From Amycolatopsis saalfeldensis (lineage in GTDB: Bacteria; Actinomycetota; Actinomycetes; Mycobacteriales; Pseudonocardiaceae), in the NCBI RefSeq assembly GCF_900110575.1, contig NZ_FOEF01000023.1:108830-172829 (forward strand): a stretch of 64,000 bases of DNA, written 5' to 3'. A program made the translations under genes and the position numbers. Positions 34,502-43,200 of this stretch are shown here, piece after piece. The notes beneath the pieces are model-generated. The model was not told where the DNA came from, did no database searches, and saw nothing but the letters and a program-made list of their open reading frames with translations. How positions within the stretch are numbered: position 1 is the first letter of the stretch; every line of letters begins with the position of its first letter.

Positions 34502-34748
34502 GGCTTTTCTCCTCATTTTTGGGCGCTTTTCGGGCACTTTTCGGGCGCGGACGGGCCGGCAGACGTTACCCGTCGCGCCGGGCGCGACGAGAGCAGCTGT
34601 GCCCGGGCGCACACCGGTGGCCCGGTTGAAATTCACTGGACCAGCGGCTTGACCGCGGTTTCGGTCCGAACAGCCCTCCTGCTCGGGCGCCGTGGCCGAT
34701 ACGCTGCGCGCTTAAGGAATCACATGCCGAAACACAGGGAGGGACGGC

Positions 34749-35246
34749 ATGGGTGACGAAAACCGCACGAAGGTCGATGACCAGCGTGCGCCGAAGGCGT
34801 TGGACAGCACCGACAGAACTTTGATCGCCTTGCTCCAGCATGACGGGAGGGCGTCGTTCACGGCGCTGGCCAAGGCGGTCGGGCTCTCGGAGGGCGCCGT
34901 GCGACAACGTGTCCAGCGGCTGCTGCGCGACGACATGATGCAGATCGTCGCGGTGACGGCACCGGAGAACGTGGACCTGACCCGCCAGGCGATGATCGGC
35001 ATCACCGTGAACGGCGACCCCCGCGAAATCGCCGCGCGGCTGTCGACCCTGGCGCACGTCCACCAGGTGGTGCTCTGCGCCGGCCGCTTCGACCTGCTGG
35101 CCGAACTGATCTGCCGGGACGACGAGCACCTGCTCGAAGTACTGGGCGAGGAGGTCCGGCCCATCCCCGGGGTGACGTCGACGGAACTGTTCGTCTATCT
35201 GAAGCTGGCGAAGCAGAACTACGCGTGGGGGAAGCTGACGGCGTGA
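34749..35246 (+). CDS. Lrp/AsnC-family transcriptional regulator
   Basis: This 165-residue regulator has an N-terminal helix-turn-helix (TLIALLQHDGRASFTALAKA, then VGLSEGAVRQRVQRL) and a C-terminal RAM/ligand domain (LAHVHQVVLCAGRFDLLAEL, ending KLAKQNYAWGKL). Lrp proteins bind amino acids and form octamers. Divergence from the permease at 32960-34501 suggests control of that gene. The shared 247-bp region has no obvious palindrome that I can assign. An alternative target is the lysA-like gene. Confidence 0.92.
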   Translation: MGDENRTKVDDQRAPKALDSTDRTLIALLQHDGRASFTALAKAVGLSEGAVRQRVQRLLRDDMMQIVAVTAPENVDLTRQAMIGITVNGDPREIAARLSTLAHVHQVVLCAGRFDLLAELICRDDEHLLEVLGEEVRPIPGVTSTELFVYLKLAKQNYAWGKLTA

Positions 35247-35340
35247 CTCCGGTCTCGGAGGCCGCCGTGGGTTCTGGTGGCCTCCGAGGCTTGTTCCGCC
35301 TGTTACCGCGGCGGCTGCCGCTGGGAGCGCTCCTGGGCGT

Positions 35341-35856
35341 TCAATCGCGCTCTTGTCCCTGCCGCATCCGATACGGGATCAACCCCCAGAGCACCCCGAA
35401 CAGCAACAACGCCAACACCGCGACGCCCACCATCGCAACCAGCCCATAAACGACCTCGGCGATGAGCGCGACCGTCACCGTGATCGCCGCGGCCAGACAC
35501 CCCAGCCCAACCAGCACGAACCGATTGCCGACACGCAGGATCTCGTCCCGCCGACCGGCCCGGAACAACACCCGATGCCACGCCGCCGGGGCGGTCAGCA
35601 GCGCCGTCGCCGCCACGGTGAGCAGGACGGCGCACAGGTGCAGCCCCTTTTCGAGCCCGCTCGCATCGCGGAACCGATCCGTGAACACCACCGCCAGCAG
35701 GAACCCGAACAGGATCTGCACCCCGGCCTGCGCCACGCGCAACTCCTGGAGCAACTCGCCGATGTTGCGCTGCAGCTTCTGGTTACGGGTCTCACCGGTG
35801 CTCTCAGCGTCCTCCTCACTCCCAGCAACACGCTCACGATCCCCGGCGTCGGTCAT
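35341..35856 (-). CDS. DUF6328-like membrane protein
   Basis: This 171-residue protein has a charged N-terminus (SEEDAESTGETRNQKLQRN), LLQELRVAQAGVQILFGFLL as first hydrophobic segment, and about four membrane segments in total, ending GLIPYRMRQGQERD. It matches the DUF6328 pattern of actinobacteria, whose role is unknown. The ATG at 35856 has TTGGAGAAA upstream. The longer in-frame opening at 35997 only reads through the 30-bp tandem repeats. Its terminal segment may face the cytosol. Confidence 0.8.
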   Translation of the reverse strand: MTDAGDRERVAGSEEDAESTGETRNQKLQRNIGELLQELRVAQAGVQILFGFLLAVVFTDRFRDASGLEKGLHLCAVLLTVAATALLTAPAAWHRVLFRAGRRDEILRVGNRFVLVGLGCLAAAITVTVALIAEVVYGLVAMVGVAVLALLLFGVLWGLIPYRMRQGQERD

Positions 35857-35863
35857 CCGCTTT

Positions 35864-35945
35864 CTCCAACGCTCAAGCATCCAGCACTGAGGTCTCCAAC
35901 GCTCATGCCTCCAGTACTGAGGTCTCCAGCGCTCGAGCCTCCGAC
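35864..35945. repeat. 30-bp tandem repeat, nearly three copies
   Basis: Unit CTCCAACGCTCAAGCATCCA + GCACTGAGGT occurs at 35864-35893 and, with three changes, at 35894-35923. A partial third copy runs to about 35945. It lies just upstream of the DUF6328-like gene. Confidence 0.75.
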
Positions 35946-36675
35946 CTTCGCGCTCGCCTCCACGCCACCCACCGCCCTGACCGCCGCCACCAGGCAATAC
36001 TCCACTGAGAACACCCCGGGAACCCTAGGCGGCACCCACCACCGGCCGCGAGTCCAGTTCCAGATCCCGCAACGCCAACACCAGCACCTCAGCCCGGACA
36101 CCACAGCCCCGGCACCGCATCGTCGCGGGCGCCGCCGACACCGCATCGGCACCGTCGGCGCACCGCACCGGCCCCTGCACCACATCGTCACCGCCGCCTG
36201 CACCGCGTCAGCACCTTCGGCGTCGGCACCGGCCCAGTCGGCATCGTCGGCACCCCAGCGGCCCTGTCGGCACCGCCGCGGCACCGTCGGCGTCGGCACC
36301 GCCCCGGCCCAGTCGACACCGCGGCGGCAGCGGCAGCGGCAGCGGCAGCGGCAGCGGCAGCGGCAGCGGCAGCGGCAGCGGCAGCGGCATCGGCATCGGC
36401 GTCGGCTGAATCCGGCCAGCACGGAGCTACCCGGCAACCAGCAACGTCGCAAACGCCGCTCTCGGCCAGAACCGACCCCAGACATCACCTGCCCACTAGG
36501 CAGCCAGCCTCCCCGCAACCGGACGTCCCGGACACCTGAGCCGGCGCAACCAGACCCCACACCCCCTGCAAGTCCGTCAACCGCGAGTCCACAATGGACC
36601 AAGCACCCGGCGGCCAGATTCCACGGCAACCCAAGAAACGTCAGCCTCCCGAAGCCCTCCCCAGCACCAAAACCG
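35946..36675. other. long intergenic stretch of degenerate low-complexity sequence
   Basis: No supported gene lies here. The frames that are open give Arg/Cys or Arg/Gln-rich nonsense. The stretch is built from CGGCACCG-like repeats and a CGGCAG hexanucleotide array, and may be a decayed or expanded non-coding region. Confidence 0.5.
36325..36396. repeat. CGGCAG hexanucleotide array
   Basis: Ten perfect CGGCAG units span 36325-36384, then two CGGCAT units. It is outside any supported gene. Confidence 0.85.
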
Positions 36676-37077
36676 TCAGAATCCCCAAGAGCGCTCCGGC
36701 ACGATCCGAATCCGCACAGAGAACGAAGCGTCGAAAGCCGCCGCGTCGGCATAACCGATACCGGCATACGTCGACTCGTACTTGTCGAGGTAACCGGGTG
36801 CCTCCGACGCCTTGCCTGCCTCCACCTGCGCCCGCCCGTTGACGACGAGGATGCTGCCGCCGCCTTTGTCGCTGTTGAAGTTGAAGCTCACCTCGGGATT
36901 CGCCGCGATGTGGCGCAGCTTCGCCGTGTCCGGTTGGCTGAACACCAGGATGTCGTCGCCGTCGAGGGTGAACCACACCGGTCGGGGTGCGGGCCGCCCC
37001 TTCGGGGTGACGGTGGTCAGCCATCCGATCGATTCGCCGGCGCGCTCGATCAGCTTCGGGTCGGGTGTGTAACTCAT
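36676..37077 (-). CDS. PPOX-class flavin/F420-dependent protein
   Basis: This 133-residue split-barrel protein of the pyridoxamine 5'-phosphate oxidase class resembles the TIGR03667 F420-type group. It has WLTTVTPKGRPAPRPVWFTL then DDILVFSQPDTAKLRHIAAN, which bind the cofactor phosphate and ring. The middle NFNSDKGGGSILVVNG is typical. The ATG at 37077 has GGGAGGAG upstream. It probably reduces a small substrate with F420 or FMN; the substrate is unknown. Confidence 0.88.
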   Translation of the reverse strand: MSYTPDPKLIERAGESIGWLTTVTPKGRPAPRPVWFTLDGDDILVFSQPDTAKLRHIAANPEVSFNFNSDKGGGSILVVNGRAQVEAGKASEAPGYLDKYESTYAGIGYADAAAFDASFSVRIRIVPERSWGF

Positions 37078-37168
37078 GCCGGGCTCCTCCCAGGTCGTGA
37101 TCCGTTGTGAGCCAGACAACCACACGGCACCGACAGTTTCTTCCCGAGCGACCCGCGATCCCGAGCGG

Positions 37169-39463
37169 CTAACGCGACGCCACGAGCCGTGCATAGCGCG
37201 CGCCCGCGACCATCAGCACCAACCCGGCGCCGAGGAACGCGGCAACGCGCGCGAGGCCGTCCAACGCGGCTAGGTCGAACAACACGAGCTTCAGCACCGC
37301 TGCCCCCACCAGCACCAGCCCGACCACCCGCAGCGCGACAACGTTGATACCGCGCAAAAGCAGGACAAGCGCGGTGATCGTCCAGGACACGGTGATCAGC
37401 GCGTGCCCAGTCAGGAACCCCGCCCGGTCCGGAATCGCCAGCAACGACGCGCAGAGGACCAGGCCGGCCGCACCATGCAGCGCCGCCAGTCCAGCGGGCA
37501 GCCACGGCACGAGTTTGGCGGGCTTCAACACTTCCAGCCGGACCGCGGCCCACGGCACCGCGACCGCCGCGGCCAGCAGCAGGACGGCGGCGACGAGACC
37601 GGTCAGCAGGTCCGTCGTGGTGCGTGCGCGGGCGACGATCAGCAACGCCGGCGTGACGTCCGTGACCAGCGCGATCAGCCAGCCGATCACGCCGAACGCG
37701 AACGCGCCGCCAAGCACGAACCGGTTACGCGTCCACCGCGCTGCAAAGGCGAGCACGACGGCTTCCCCGAGCAGGACCGCGCCGCCGTCGAACTGCGTAA
37801 CGGTGGCCTGCAGCGCGGCGACCAGGCCGGCGATCACCGCGACGTTCCCGGAATGGCCCCGCACGAGGAGCCCAGTCGTGACAAGCAGAACGGCCGCACC
37901 ACCCGCCAGAAGCGCCGATTGAGTCTTCGGCAACAGCGCCGCCGCGACCAGGACAGGCAGGACGGCAGACGCGAGCACAGCCAATGCAGCCGGATCATTT
38001 TCCTTACACCGCAACGTGACCAGCGCGAGCACAGCACTCACGACGCCGGCGGCCACGGCGACCGGAACGTTCTGGGTGTGCAGCGCGCTGCCGATCACCG
38101 ACGTTGTCAAGGGCGGCAATGCCGCGGTGAGCGAAAGGGCCCACCACTCCTTCCGGAACTGGACAGGCGCCGTTGCGAGCTGGAGCATGAGCAGGAACGT
38201 CACCAATTCCGGAGTGAAGCCCCAAGTGATCAGGGGCGCGCACAGCCCACACCCGACCACGACCGCGCCGGCGAGCAGAGAGGAATCCCATTTGACCGCA
38301 AGGAGCAGGCCGCCCACCGCGATGACGAGTCCGGCGCCGAGTCCCATGGGGACAGGCAGGAAGCCGTAGAGCGAGGTCGCGGCGACGGCGTCGAGGTAGA
38401 GCGTCGCGATGCCGGTCGCGGCCAGCGCGAAGGCGCCCGTGCGCGCGACGGGCTTGCGGTGCAGCCAAGCGCCCACCCCGACGAGCCCGGCCCCGAACGC
38501 CGCCCCGACCAGCACCCGCGGCAACGGCCCGAGCCACCCCCGCTGCACGGCGAGCACCAGCAGCAGCACAACGCCCAGCAGAGTGACCGCACCGCCGACC
38601 CACGCGAGCACACGCGCCCCGGCGCCCTCTTTCCGCAACCGTTCCCCGAACGTCGGCGGCGGAATGTAGGGCTGCTGCGGCGGCATCGCGAAGTACTGCG
38701 GCACGGCCTGCGCGTACTGCGTTTGTGTGTACTGGGTTTGTGGGGGCGCGGGATAAGGCATGCCGTGACTGTGGCCCTGCGCGCCGTAGTAGGGATAGGC
38801 GGCTCCGTATACGGGCGTGGACGGCCCAGACTGCGCCACGAACGGGCCCGCCCCGGCAGACCGCGGATCCCCTTGCACACCAACCGGATCCTGCGGCTGC
38901 GGCTGCGGCTGCGGCTGCGGCTGCGGCTGCGGCTGCGGCTGCGGCTGCGGCTGCGGGCGAGGTTCGCCCACCGCGGCGGGCAACTCCTGCGGCTGCGCGC
39001 GCGAACTCTCCTGCGCCGCCAACGATCCCGGCAGCGCCGTGCGCGAATCACCTGACGCCACCGCCGGTCCCCGCAACAACGCCCGCGGATCATCTTGCGC
39101 TGCAACCGTTTCCTCTGGCGGCACGCGCGGTTCATCCGGCGCTACCACCGGCCCCTGCGACAACACACGAGGATCGTCTTGCGCGGCCGCCGTTTCCTCC
39201 AGCGGCGCGCGCGAATCACGCGGATCATCCTGCGCTGCCGTCGAACCTTGCGGCCGGGCACCCGGCACGGTCGACGACGTCGGCGGAGCGCCCTCCGTCT
39301 GCGAACCGGCAACACCCGACGACGTCGAAAGACCAGTCCGCGGCTCAGCTCCGGTAACCGAGACCTCAACACCCCGCAGCTCGGCTCCGACCACTGCCAG
39401 GCGCCGGCCGAGGTCGTTGATCTCGTCGGCCAGGCGGTGGAGGGTTTCGCCTTCGGTACTCAT
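37169..39463 (-). CDS. DUF2339-like polytopic membrane protein with Pro-Gln repeat
   Basis: This 764-residue protein starts with a short coiled coil (ETLHRLADEINDLGRRLAVV) and a 200-residue Pro/Gln/Ala-rich region that includes eleven Pro-Gln repeats coded by CTGCGG units (38891-38956). About 20 hydrophobic segments then fill the C-terminal 480 residues, as in DUF2339 proteins. ERLRKEGAGARVLAWVGGAV marks the start of the membrane part. The function is unknown; the variable N-terminus suggests rapid length change. The GTG at 39508 is an alternative start. Confidence 0.85.
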   Translation of the reverse strand: MSTEGETLHRLADEINDLGRRLAVVGAELRGVEVSVTGAEPRTGLSTSSGVAGSQTEGAPPTSSTVPGARPQGSTAAQDDPRDSRAPLEETAAAQDDPRVLSQGPVVAPDEPRVPPEETVAAQDDPRALLRGPAVASGDSRTALPGSLAAQESSRAQPQELPAAVGEPRPQPQPQPQPQPQPQPQPQPQPQDPVGVQGDPRSAGAGPFVAQSGPSTPVYGAAYPYYGAQGHSHGMPYPAPPQTQYTQTQYAQAVPQYFAMPPQQPYIPPPTFGERLRKEGAGARVLAWVGGAVTLLGVVLLLVLAVQRGWLGPLPRVLVGAAFGAGLVGVGAWLHRKPVARTGAFALAATGIATLYLDAVAATSLYGFLPVPMGLGAGLVIAVGGLLLAVKWDSSLLAGAVVVGCGLCAPLITWGFTPELVTFLLMLQLATAPVQFRKEWWALSLTAALPPLTTSVIGSALHTQNVPVAVAAGVVSAVLALVTLRCKENDPAALAVLASAVLPVLVAAALLPKTQSALLAGGAAVLLVTTGLLVRGHSGNVAVIAGLVAALQATVTQFDGGAVLLGEAVVLAFAARWTRNRFVLGGAFAFGVIGWLIALVTDVTPALLIVARARTTTDLLTGLVAAVLLLAAAVAVPWAAVRLEVLKPAKLVPWLPAGLAALHGAAGLVLCASLLAIPDRAGFLTGHALITVSWTITALVLLLRGINVVALRVVGLVLVGAAVLKLVLFDLAALDGLARVAAFLGAGLVLMVAGARYARLVASR
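38891..38956. repeat. CTGCGG hexanucleotide repeat inside the DUF2339-like gene
   Basis: Eleven units (66 bp) encode Pro-Gln on the minus strand. Slippage would keep the frame and vary the linker length by two residues per unit. Confidence 0.9.
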
Positions 39464-39592
39464 GCCGCCAGATTCGGGCATAAGGGCCGTTGATCGGATC
39501 CGTAGCACTACTCAACCCCGGACACGGGACGGTTGCGATCCCGCCCTGGCCACGCCTTCCGGGCCGAATCGGCGACCGTCACCCGGCGCTGG

Positions 39593-40564
39593 TCACTTCG
39601 CGGTGGCGGTCTGCGCGAGCACCTCGTCCATGGTCGCCATGATCGACACGGTCTCGTCCAACGGCATGAGCGGGCTCTCGATCTCGCCGGCACGCAGGCG
39701 CAGCGCGACCTCGTCCGCCTCGTGGCGCAGGCCGCGGCCCTCGTCGGTGTACTCGAACCGGGTCCGCTCGCCGCGGCGCGGGATCACCGTGAACGAGGTG
39801 GGGGCGTAGAACGCGCCCTCGATCTCGATGCGGGCGTCGGTGCCGACGATCGTCGCCGTGGTGGGGCCGACCGCGCACAGGGAGCAGCTGAGCACCGCCT
39901 GCGCGCCGCTCGCGTGGCCGAGCAGCATCGAAGTCTGCGCGTCCACGCCGGTGAACGCCGGATCGGACAGGCTGACCACCCGGTTCGGCGCGCCGAGGAC
40001 CATCGACGCGAACGACACCGGGTAGACGCCGAGGTCGAGCAGCGCGCCGCCACCCAGCTCCGGCGCGAACAGCCGGAACGCGGGGTCTTCGGCGAACCAC
40101 TGCCCGTGGTCCGCGATGACGGTCACGAGGTCGCCGAGGTCGCCGAGCAGCTCGCGGATGCGCCGGACGTGCGGCAGGAACCGCGTCCACATCGCCTCCA
40201 TCAGGAACAGTCCCCGCTCCCGCGCGACCGCGACCAGCTCACGAGCCTCCGCGGCGTTCATCGTGAACGGCTTCTCCACCAGCACCGGCTTGCCCGCCTC
40301 CAACGCCAGCAAGGTGTTGGCGTGGTGCATGGGGTGCGGGGTGGCGACGTAGACGACGTCGACGTCCGGGTCGTTCGCCAGGTCTTCGTAGCTGCCGTGC
40401 CGCGTGCCGACGCCGAACCGGTCCGCGAACCCGTCAGCGCTGTCCCGACTCCGCGAGCCGACGGCGACGACCGTGCCGGAGTCGGTGAGCCGGAGATCTT
40501 CGGCGAACACCCCGGCGATGCCGCCCGTGCCCATGATTCCCCACCGCACCGGCTTCCCGACCAC
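39593..40564 (-). CDS. Gfo/Idh/MocA-family oxidoreductase
   Basis: This 323-residue NAD(P)-dependent dehydrogenase has the N-terminal Rossmann motif GTGGIAGVFAEDL, VYVATPHPMHHANTLLALEAG, and the key EKPFTMNAAEAREL. The C-terminal domain includes AEDPAFRLFAPELGGGALLD and LGVYPVSFASMVLG, the latter a family motif. It oxidises a sugar, inositol or related ring compound; which one is unclear. The GTG at 40564 has GAGGAG 6 bases upstream. It is divergent from dusB. Confidence 0.92.
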   Translation of the reverse strand: MVGKPVRWGIMGTGGIAGVFAEDLRLTDSGTVVAVGSRSRDSADGFADRFGVGTRHGSYEDLANDPDVDVVYVATPHPMHHANTLLALEAGKPVLVEKPFTMNAAEARELVAVARERGLFLMEAMWTRFLPHVRRIRELLGDLGDLVTVIADHGQWFAEDPAFRLFAPELGGGALLDLGVYPVSFASMVLGAPNRVVSLSDPAFTGVDAQTSMLLGHASGAQAVLSCSLCAVGPTTATIVGTDARIEIEGAFYAPTSFTVIPRRGERTRFEYTDEGRGLRHEADEVALRLRAGEIESPLMPLDETVSIMATMDEVLAQTATAK

Positions 40565-40694
40565 GTCACGCTCCTCGATCTTCGGGCTGTGTCACGCCCA
40601 TCATGCCGCTTTCGGCGTCTCCCCCTTCGGAGTGCCTTGCCGCCTGTGCGTGCCCCTGGTCGACGTGGTCGACGCCACAAGCGACAATGGAGCC

Positions 40695-41831
40695 GTGACC
40701 GCGACCCTGAGCAAGCCCGCCCTGAAGATCGGCCCCTACGAGGTTGATCCGCCGGTTGTGCTCGCGCCCATGGCCGGGATCACCAACGTCGCCTTCCGGC
40801 AGTTGTGCGCCGAGTACGGCGCCGGGATCTACGTGTGCGAGATGATCACCGCGCGCGCCGTCGTCGAGCGGCATCCCGGGACCATGCACATGATGACCTT
40901 CGGCGAGCACGAGAAGCCCAGGTCCATGCAGCTTTACGGGGTCGACCCGAAGACGATGCGCGAGGCCGTGAAGATCATCGTCGGCGAGGGGCTGGCCGAC
41001 CACATCGACTCCAACTTCGGCTGCCCCGTCGCCAAGGTGACGCGGAAGGGCGGGGGCGCGGCGCTGCCGTTCAAGCGGCGGCTGTTCGCCGACATCGTGC
41101 GCGAGTCCGCGGTGGCCGCGGCCGAGGCCGGGGTGCCGTTCACGGTGAAGTTCCGCGTCGGGATCGACGACGACCACCAGACGTTCCTCGACGCCGGGCG
41201 CATCGCCGAGGCCGAGGGCGCGGCGGCGGTCAGCCTGCACGCCCGCACCGCCGCCCAGCGCTATTCCGGCCAGGCGGACTGGACGAAGGTCGCGGCGCTC
41301 AAGGAGGCCGTGACCAGCATCCCCGTGCTCGGCAACGGCGACATCTTCTCCGCCGCCGACGCGCTGCGGATGATCGCGGAGACCGGCTGCGACGGCGTGG
41401 TCGTCGGCCGCGGCTGCCTCGGCCGGCCGTGGCTGTTCGGCGAACTCGAGGCCGCGTTCGCGGGCCGCGAGGTGCCGCAGGGCCCGAACCTGGGCGAAGT
41501 GGCGCGGGTGCTCCGGCGGCACGCGGAACTGCTCGTCGCCCACGACGGCTCGGTCAAGGCGATGCGCGACCTACGCAAGCACATGGCCTGGTACTTCATG
41601 GGCTTCCCGGTCGGCTCCGAGCTGCGCCGCGGCTTCGCGATGGTGTCGAGCATGGACGAGCTCGACGACCTCCTCGCCCGCCTCGACCACGACACCCCGT
41701 TCCCGGACAACGCCGACGGCCCCCGCGGCCGCCAGGGCTCCCCCGGCAAGGTCACGCTCCCGCACGGCTGGCTCGACGACCCGGACGACGACTGCGTCCC
41801 CGAGGCCGAGGACATGCACTCCGGCGGCTGA
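40695..41831 (+). CDS. dusB: tRNA-dihydrouridine synthase DusB
   Basis: This 378-residue FMN enzyme reduces uridine to dihydrouridine in the tRNA D-loop. Motifs are PPVVLAPMAGITNVAFRQLC, the catalytic cysteine in SNFGCPVAKVTRKGGGAAL, KFRVGIDDDH, SLHARTAAQRYSGQADW, VLGNGDIFSAADAL and VVVGRGCLGRPWLF. The C-terminal helical domain follows, with MRDLRKHMAWYFMGFPVG. The GTG at 40695 with GGAG upstream gives the usual N-terminus. The long spacer after its stop is rich in DnaA-box sequences. Confidence 0.95.
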   Translation: MTATLSKPALKIGPYEVDPPVVLAPMAGITNVAFRQLCAEYGAGIYVCEMITARAVVERHPGTMHMMTFGEHEKPRSMQLYGVDPKTMREAVKIIVGEGLADHIDSNFGCPVAKVTRKGGGAALPFKRRLFADIVRESAVAAAEAGVPFTVKFRVGIDDDHQTFLDAGRIAEAEGAAAVSLHARTAAQRYSGQADWTKVAALKEAVTSIPVLGNGDIFSAADALRMIAETGCDGVVVGRGCLGRPWLFGELEAAFAGREVPQGPNLGEVARVLRRHAELLVAHDGSVKAMRDLRKHMAWYFMGFPVGSELRRGFAMVSSMDELDDLLARLDHDTPFPDNADGPRGRQGSPGKVTLPHGWLDDPDDDCVPEAEDMHSGG

Positions 41832-42591
41832 TCGGCCGGAGTTGTCCACAGACAGTTCGAGTCCGGTACGCCCGATTGTGCTCGACCCATGAAGATCGCC
41901 CGGGACGTCGACGCCGGTGACGCGCGCCGATGCTGGCCGCCTCGGTGCGCCGGTGTTTCCGACCCTCTTGGATCGCGGCCACGACTTCGTCCCGCGGACG
42001 TTGGCGCCCGCCTTCCCGGCGACGGCTGAGCTGCGGAAATCAGCTCGGGTGACGTTGCCTGTACCGACGCGGGAGCCTGGCCGTCGACGGTGCCGCCGGC
42101 CGGTGATTTTCCCTCTGCTGAACGGTTTTCTCCCTGATCGCGACCAGGATCGCGAACGGCGGGGCAGTGCGCCCGACCGCTGAGGTCACCCTCGGGAGCC
42201 TGTGGACGCTCGGACCGCTATCCACACCGATCCCCGTTGGAGACGACGCTGAACGGCCTCACTCTGTCGTGGGTGCACAGGTGTACCCCCGCCGTTGTGG
42301 GTGACGAGCGCTCGGCGCCGGGCGAGTTGTCCACCTAAGCCCAGGTCACCAACTGTGGATACCCGAACGAGTGGTGGTTCTCCACAACTTGTCCCCAGGT
42401 TGTCCACAGGGCCTTGTGGATAACTCTAGTGGGGGATGTGGATGGCTGGGCCGGGCGAACCGGGCAGCCGTCAACGAGCGCAGTACGGCTCCGTTCACCC
42501 GCGGCGCCGGGCACGAAGCAGCCCCGTCCACCCGTAGCGAACTGACCATAATGGACAGAGCACAGTGGATGGACGGGGCCGGGAAACCGGT
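41832..42591. other. 760-bp spacer between dusB and hsp20, rich in DnaA boxes
   Basis: No gene here can be supported on either strand. It carries a perfect TTGTCCACA at 41842-41850 and a cluster of DnaA-like boxes between 42190 and 42450, described in a separate entry. Confidence 0.6.
42190..42450. promoter_or_regulatory. cluster of DnaA-box-like sites
   Basis: Sites on both strands include CTATCCACA (42218), TTGTCCACC (42327), TGTGGATAC (42354), TTCTCCACA (42378), TTGTCCCCA (42389), a perfect TTGTCCACA (42400), TGTGGATAA (42415, exact complement of TTATCCACA) and TGTGGATGG (42437). The actinobacterial consensus is TTGTCCACA. No dnaA or dnaN gene is nearby and no A/T-rich unwinding element is seen, so a DnaA-titration, reactivation or regulatory site is more likely than oriC. 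Confidence 0.55.
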
Positions 42592-43017
42592 TCAGGCGTC
42601 GAGTTGCTTCGGGTCGCCGTTGACGGTGATCTTGCGGGGCTGAGACTTCTCGGCGAACGGGATGCGCAGGGTCAGCACACCGTCGACGTACTCCGCGGCG
42701 ACGCTGGTCGTGTCGAGGGTGTCGCCGAGGAAGAGCTGGCGCGAGAACTTGCCGCGCGAGCGCTCGGAGACCTGCACCTTGGCGTCCTCGCCGTAGCCGG
42801 CTTCGCGAGCCGCCTTGACGGTCAGGACGTTGCGCTCGACGCTCACGTCGATCGAGTCCCTGGCCACACCGGGGACGTCGAACTGCAGCACGTACTCGTC
42901 GCCCGCGCGATAGGCGTCCATCGGCATCGCGGCCGAGCGGGTGGACGTGGGCTGGCCGCTGAAGAGCTGCTGGGTCAGCCGGTCGAACTGGGCGAACGGG
43001 TCGGTCCGGATCAACAT
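42592..43017 (-). CDS. Hsp20/alpha-crystallin small heat-shock protein
   Basis: This 141-residue ATP-independent chaperone holds unfolding proteins. The alpha-crystallin domain begins MPMDAYRAGDEYVLQFDVPG and continues with SIDVSVERNVLTVKAAREA and GKFSRQLFLGDTLDTTSV; the conserved GVLTLRIPF follows near the C-terminus. The ATG at 43017 has a perfect AAGGAGG upstream. The upstream region has an inverted repeat AAGTTG-N13-CAACTT and, read on the minus strand, GTTGAGT, close to one half of the HspR HAIR site, so heat control is possible. Confidence 0.94.
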   Translation of the reverse strand: MLIRTDPFAQFDRLTQQLFSGQPTSTRSAAMPMDAYRAGDEYVLQFDVPGVARDSIDVSVERNVLTVKAAREAGYGEDAKVQVSERSRGKFSRQLFLGDTLDTTSVAAEYVDGVLTLRIPFAEKSQPRKITVNGDPKQLDA

Positions 43018-43067
43018 GTCTGGTTCCTCCTTCGAAGGGTCCTGACCTGCCCTGGTCGGACCTTGCA

Positions 43068-43092
43068 AAGTTGCCAACGACAGACTCAACTT
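43068..43092. promoter_or_regulatory. inverted repeat upstream of hsp20
   Basis: AAGTTG at 43068-43073 and CAACTT at 43087-43092 are inverted with 13 bp between. On the minus strand GTTGAGT (43085-43091) is one base off the HAIR half-site CTTGAGT, but the second half is poor. It is a candidate heat-shock repressor site. Confidence 0.3.
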
Positions 43093-43200
43093 AGTTGTTC
43101 CCATACGACGCAGATCACAGTCGGAGTACCGCCGGCCTGGTCTTTGGCGGCACCATGAACGCAGCCGGAGTTCCAGGACGGGTTCGAATAGGCGGTCGGC

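Noticed and set aside
35353..37110. Plus-strand 585-codon frame and minus-strand 304-codon frame in the low-complexity spacer
   Set aside because: The translations are Arg/Gln/Pro or Cys/Arg repeats driven by the CGGCAG array, with no family resemblance.
41917..42183. An 88-codon plus-strand frame after dusB
   Set aside because: No ribosome binding site, atypical codon use and no recognisable domain.
42190..42450. Chromosomal replication origin
   Set aside because: Although DnaA boxes are dense, no dnaA, dnaN or A/T-rich unwinding element is present, so oriC is not claimed.
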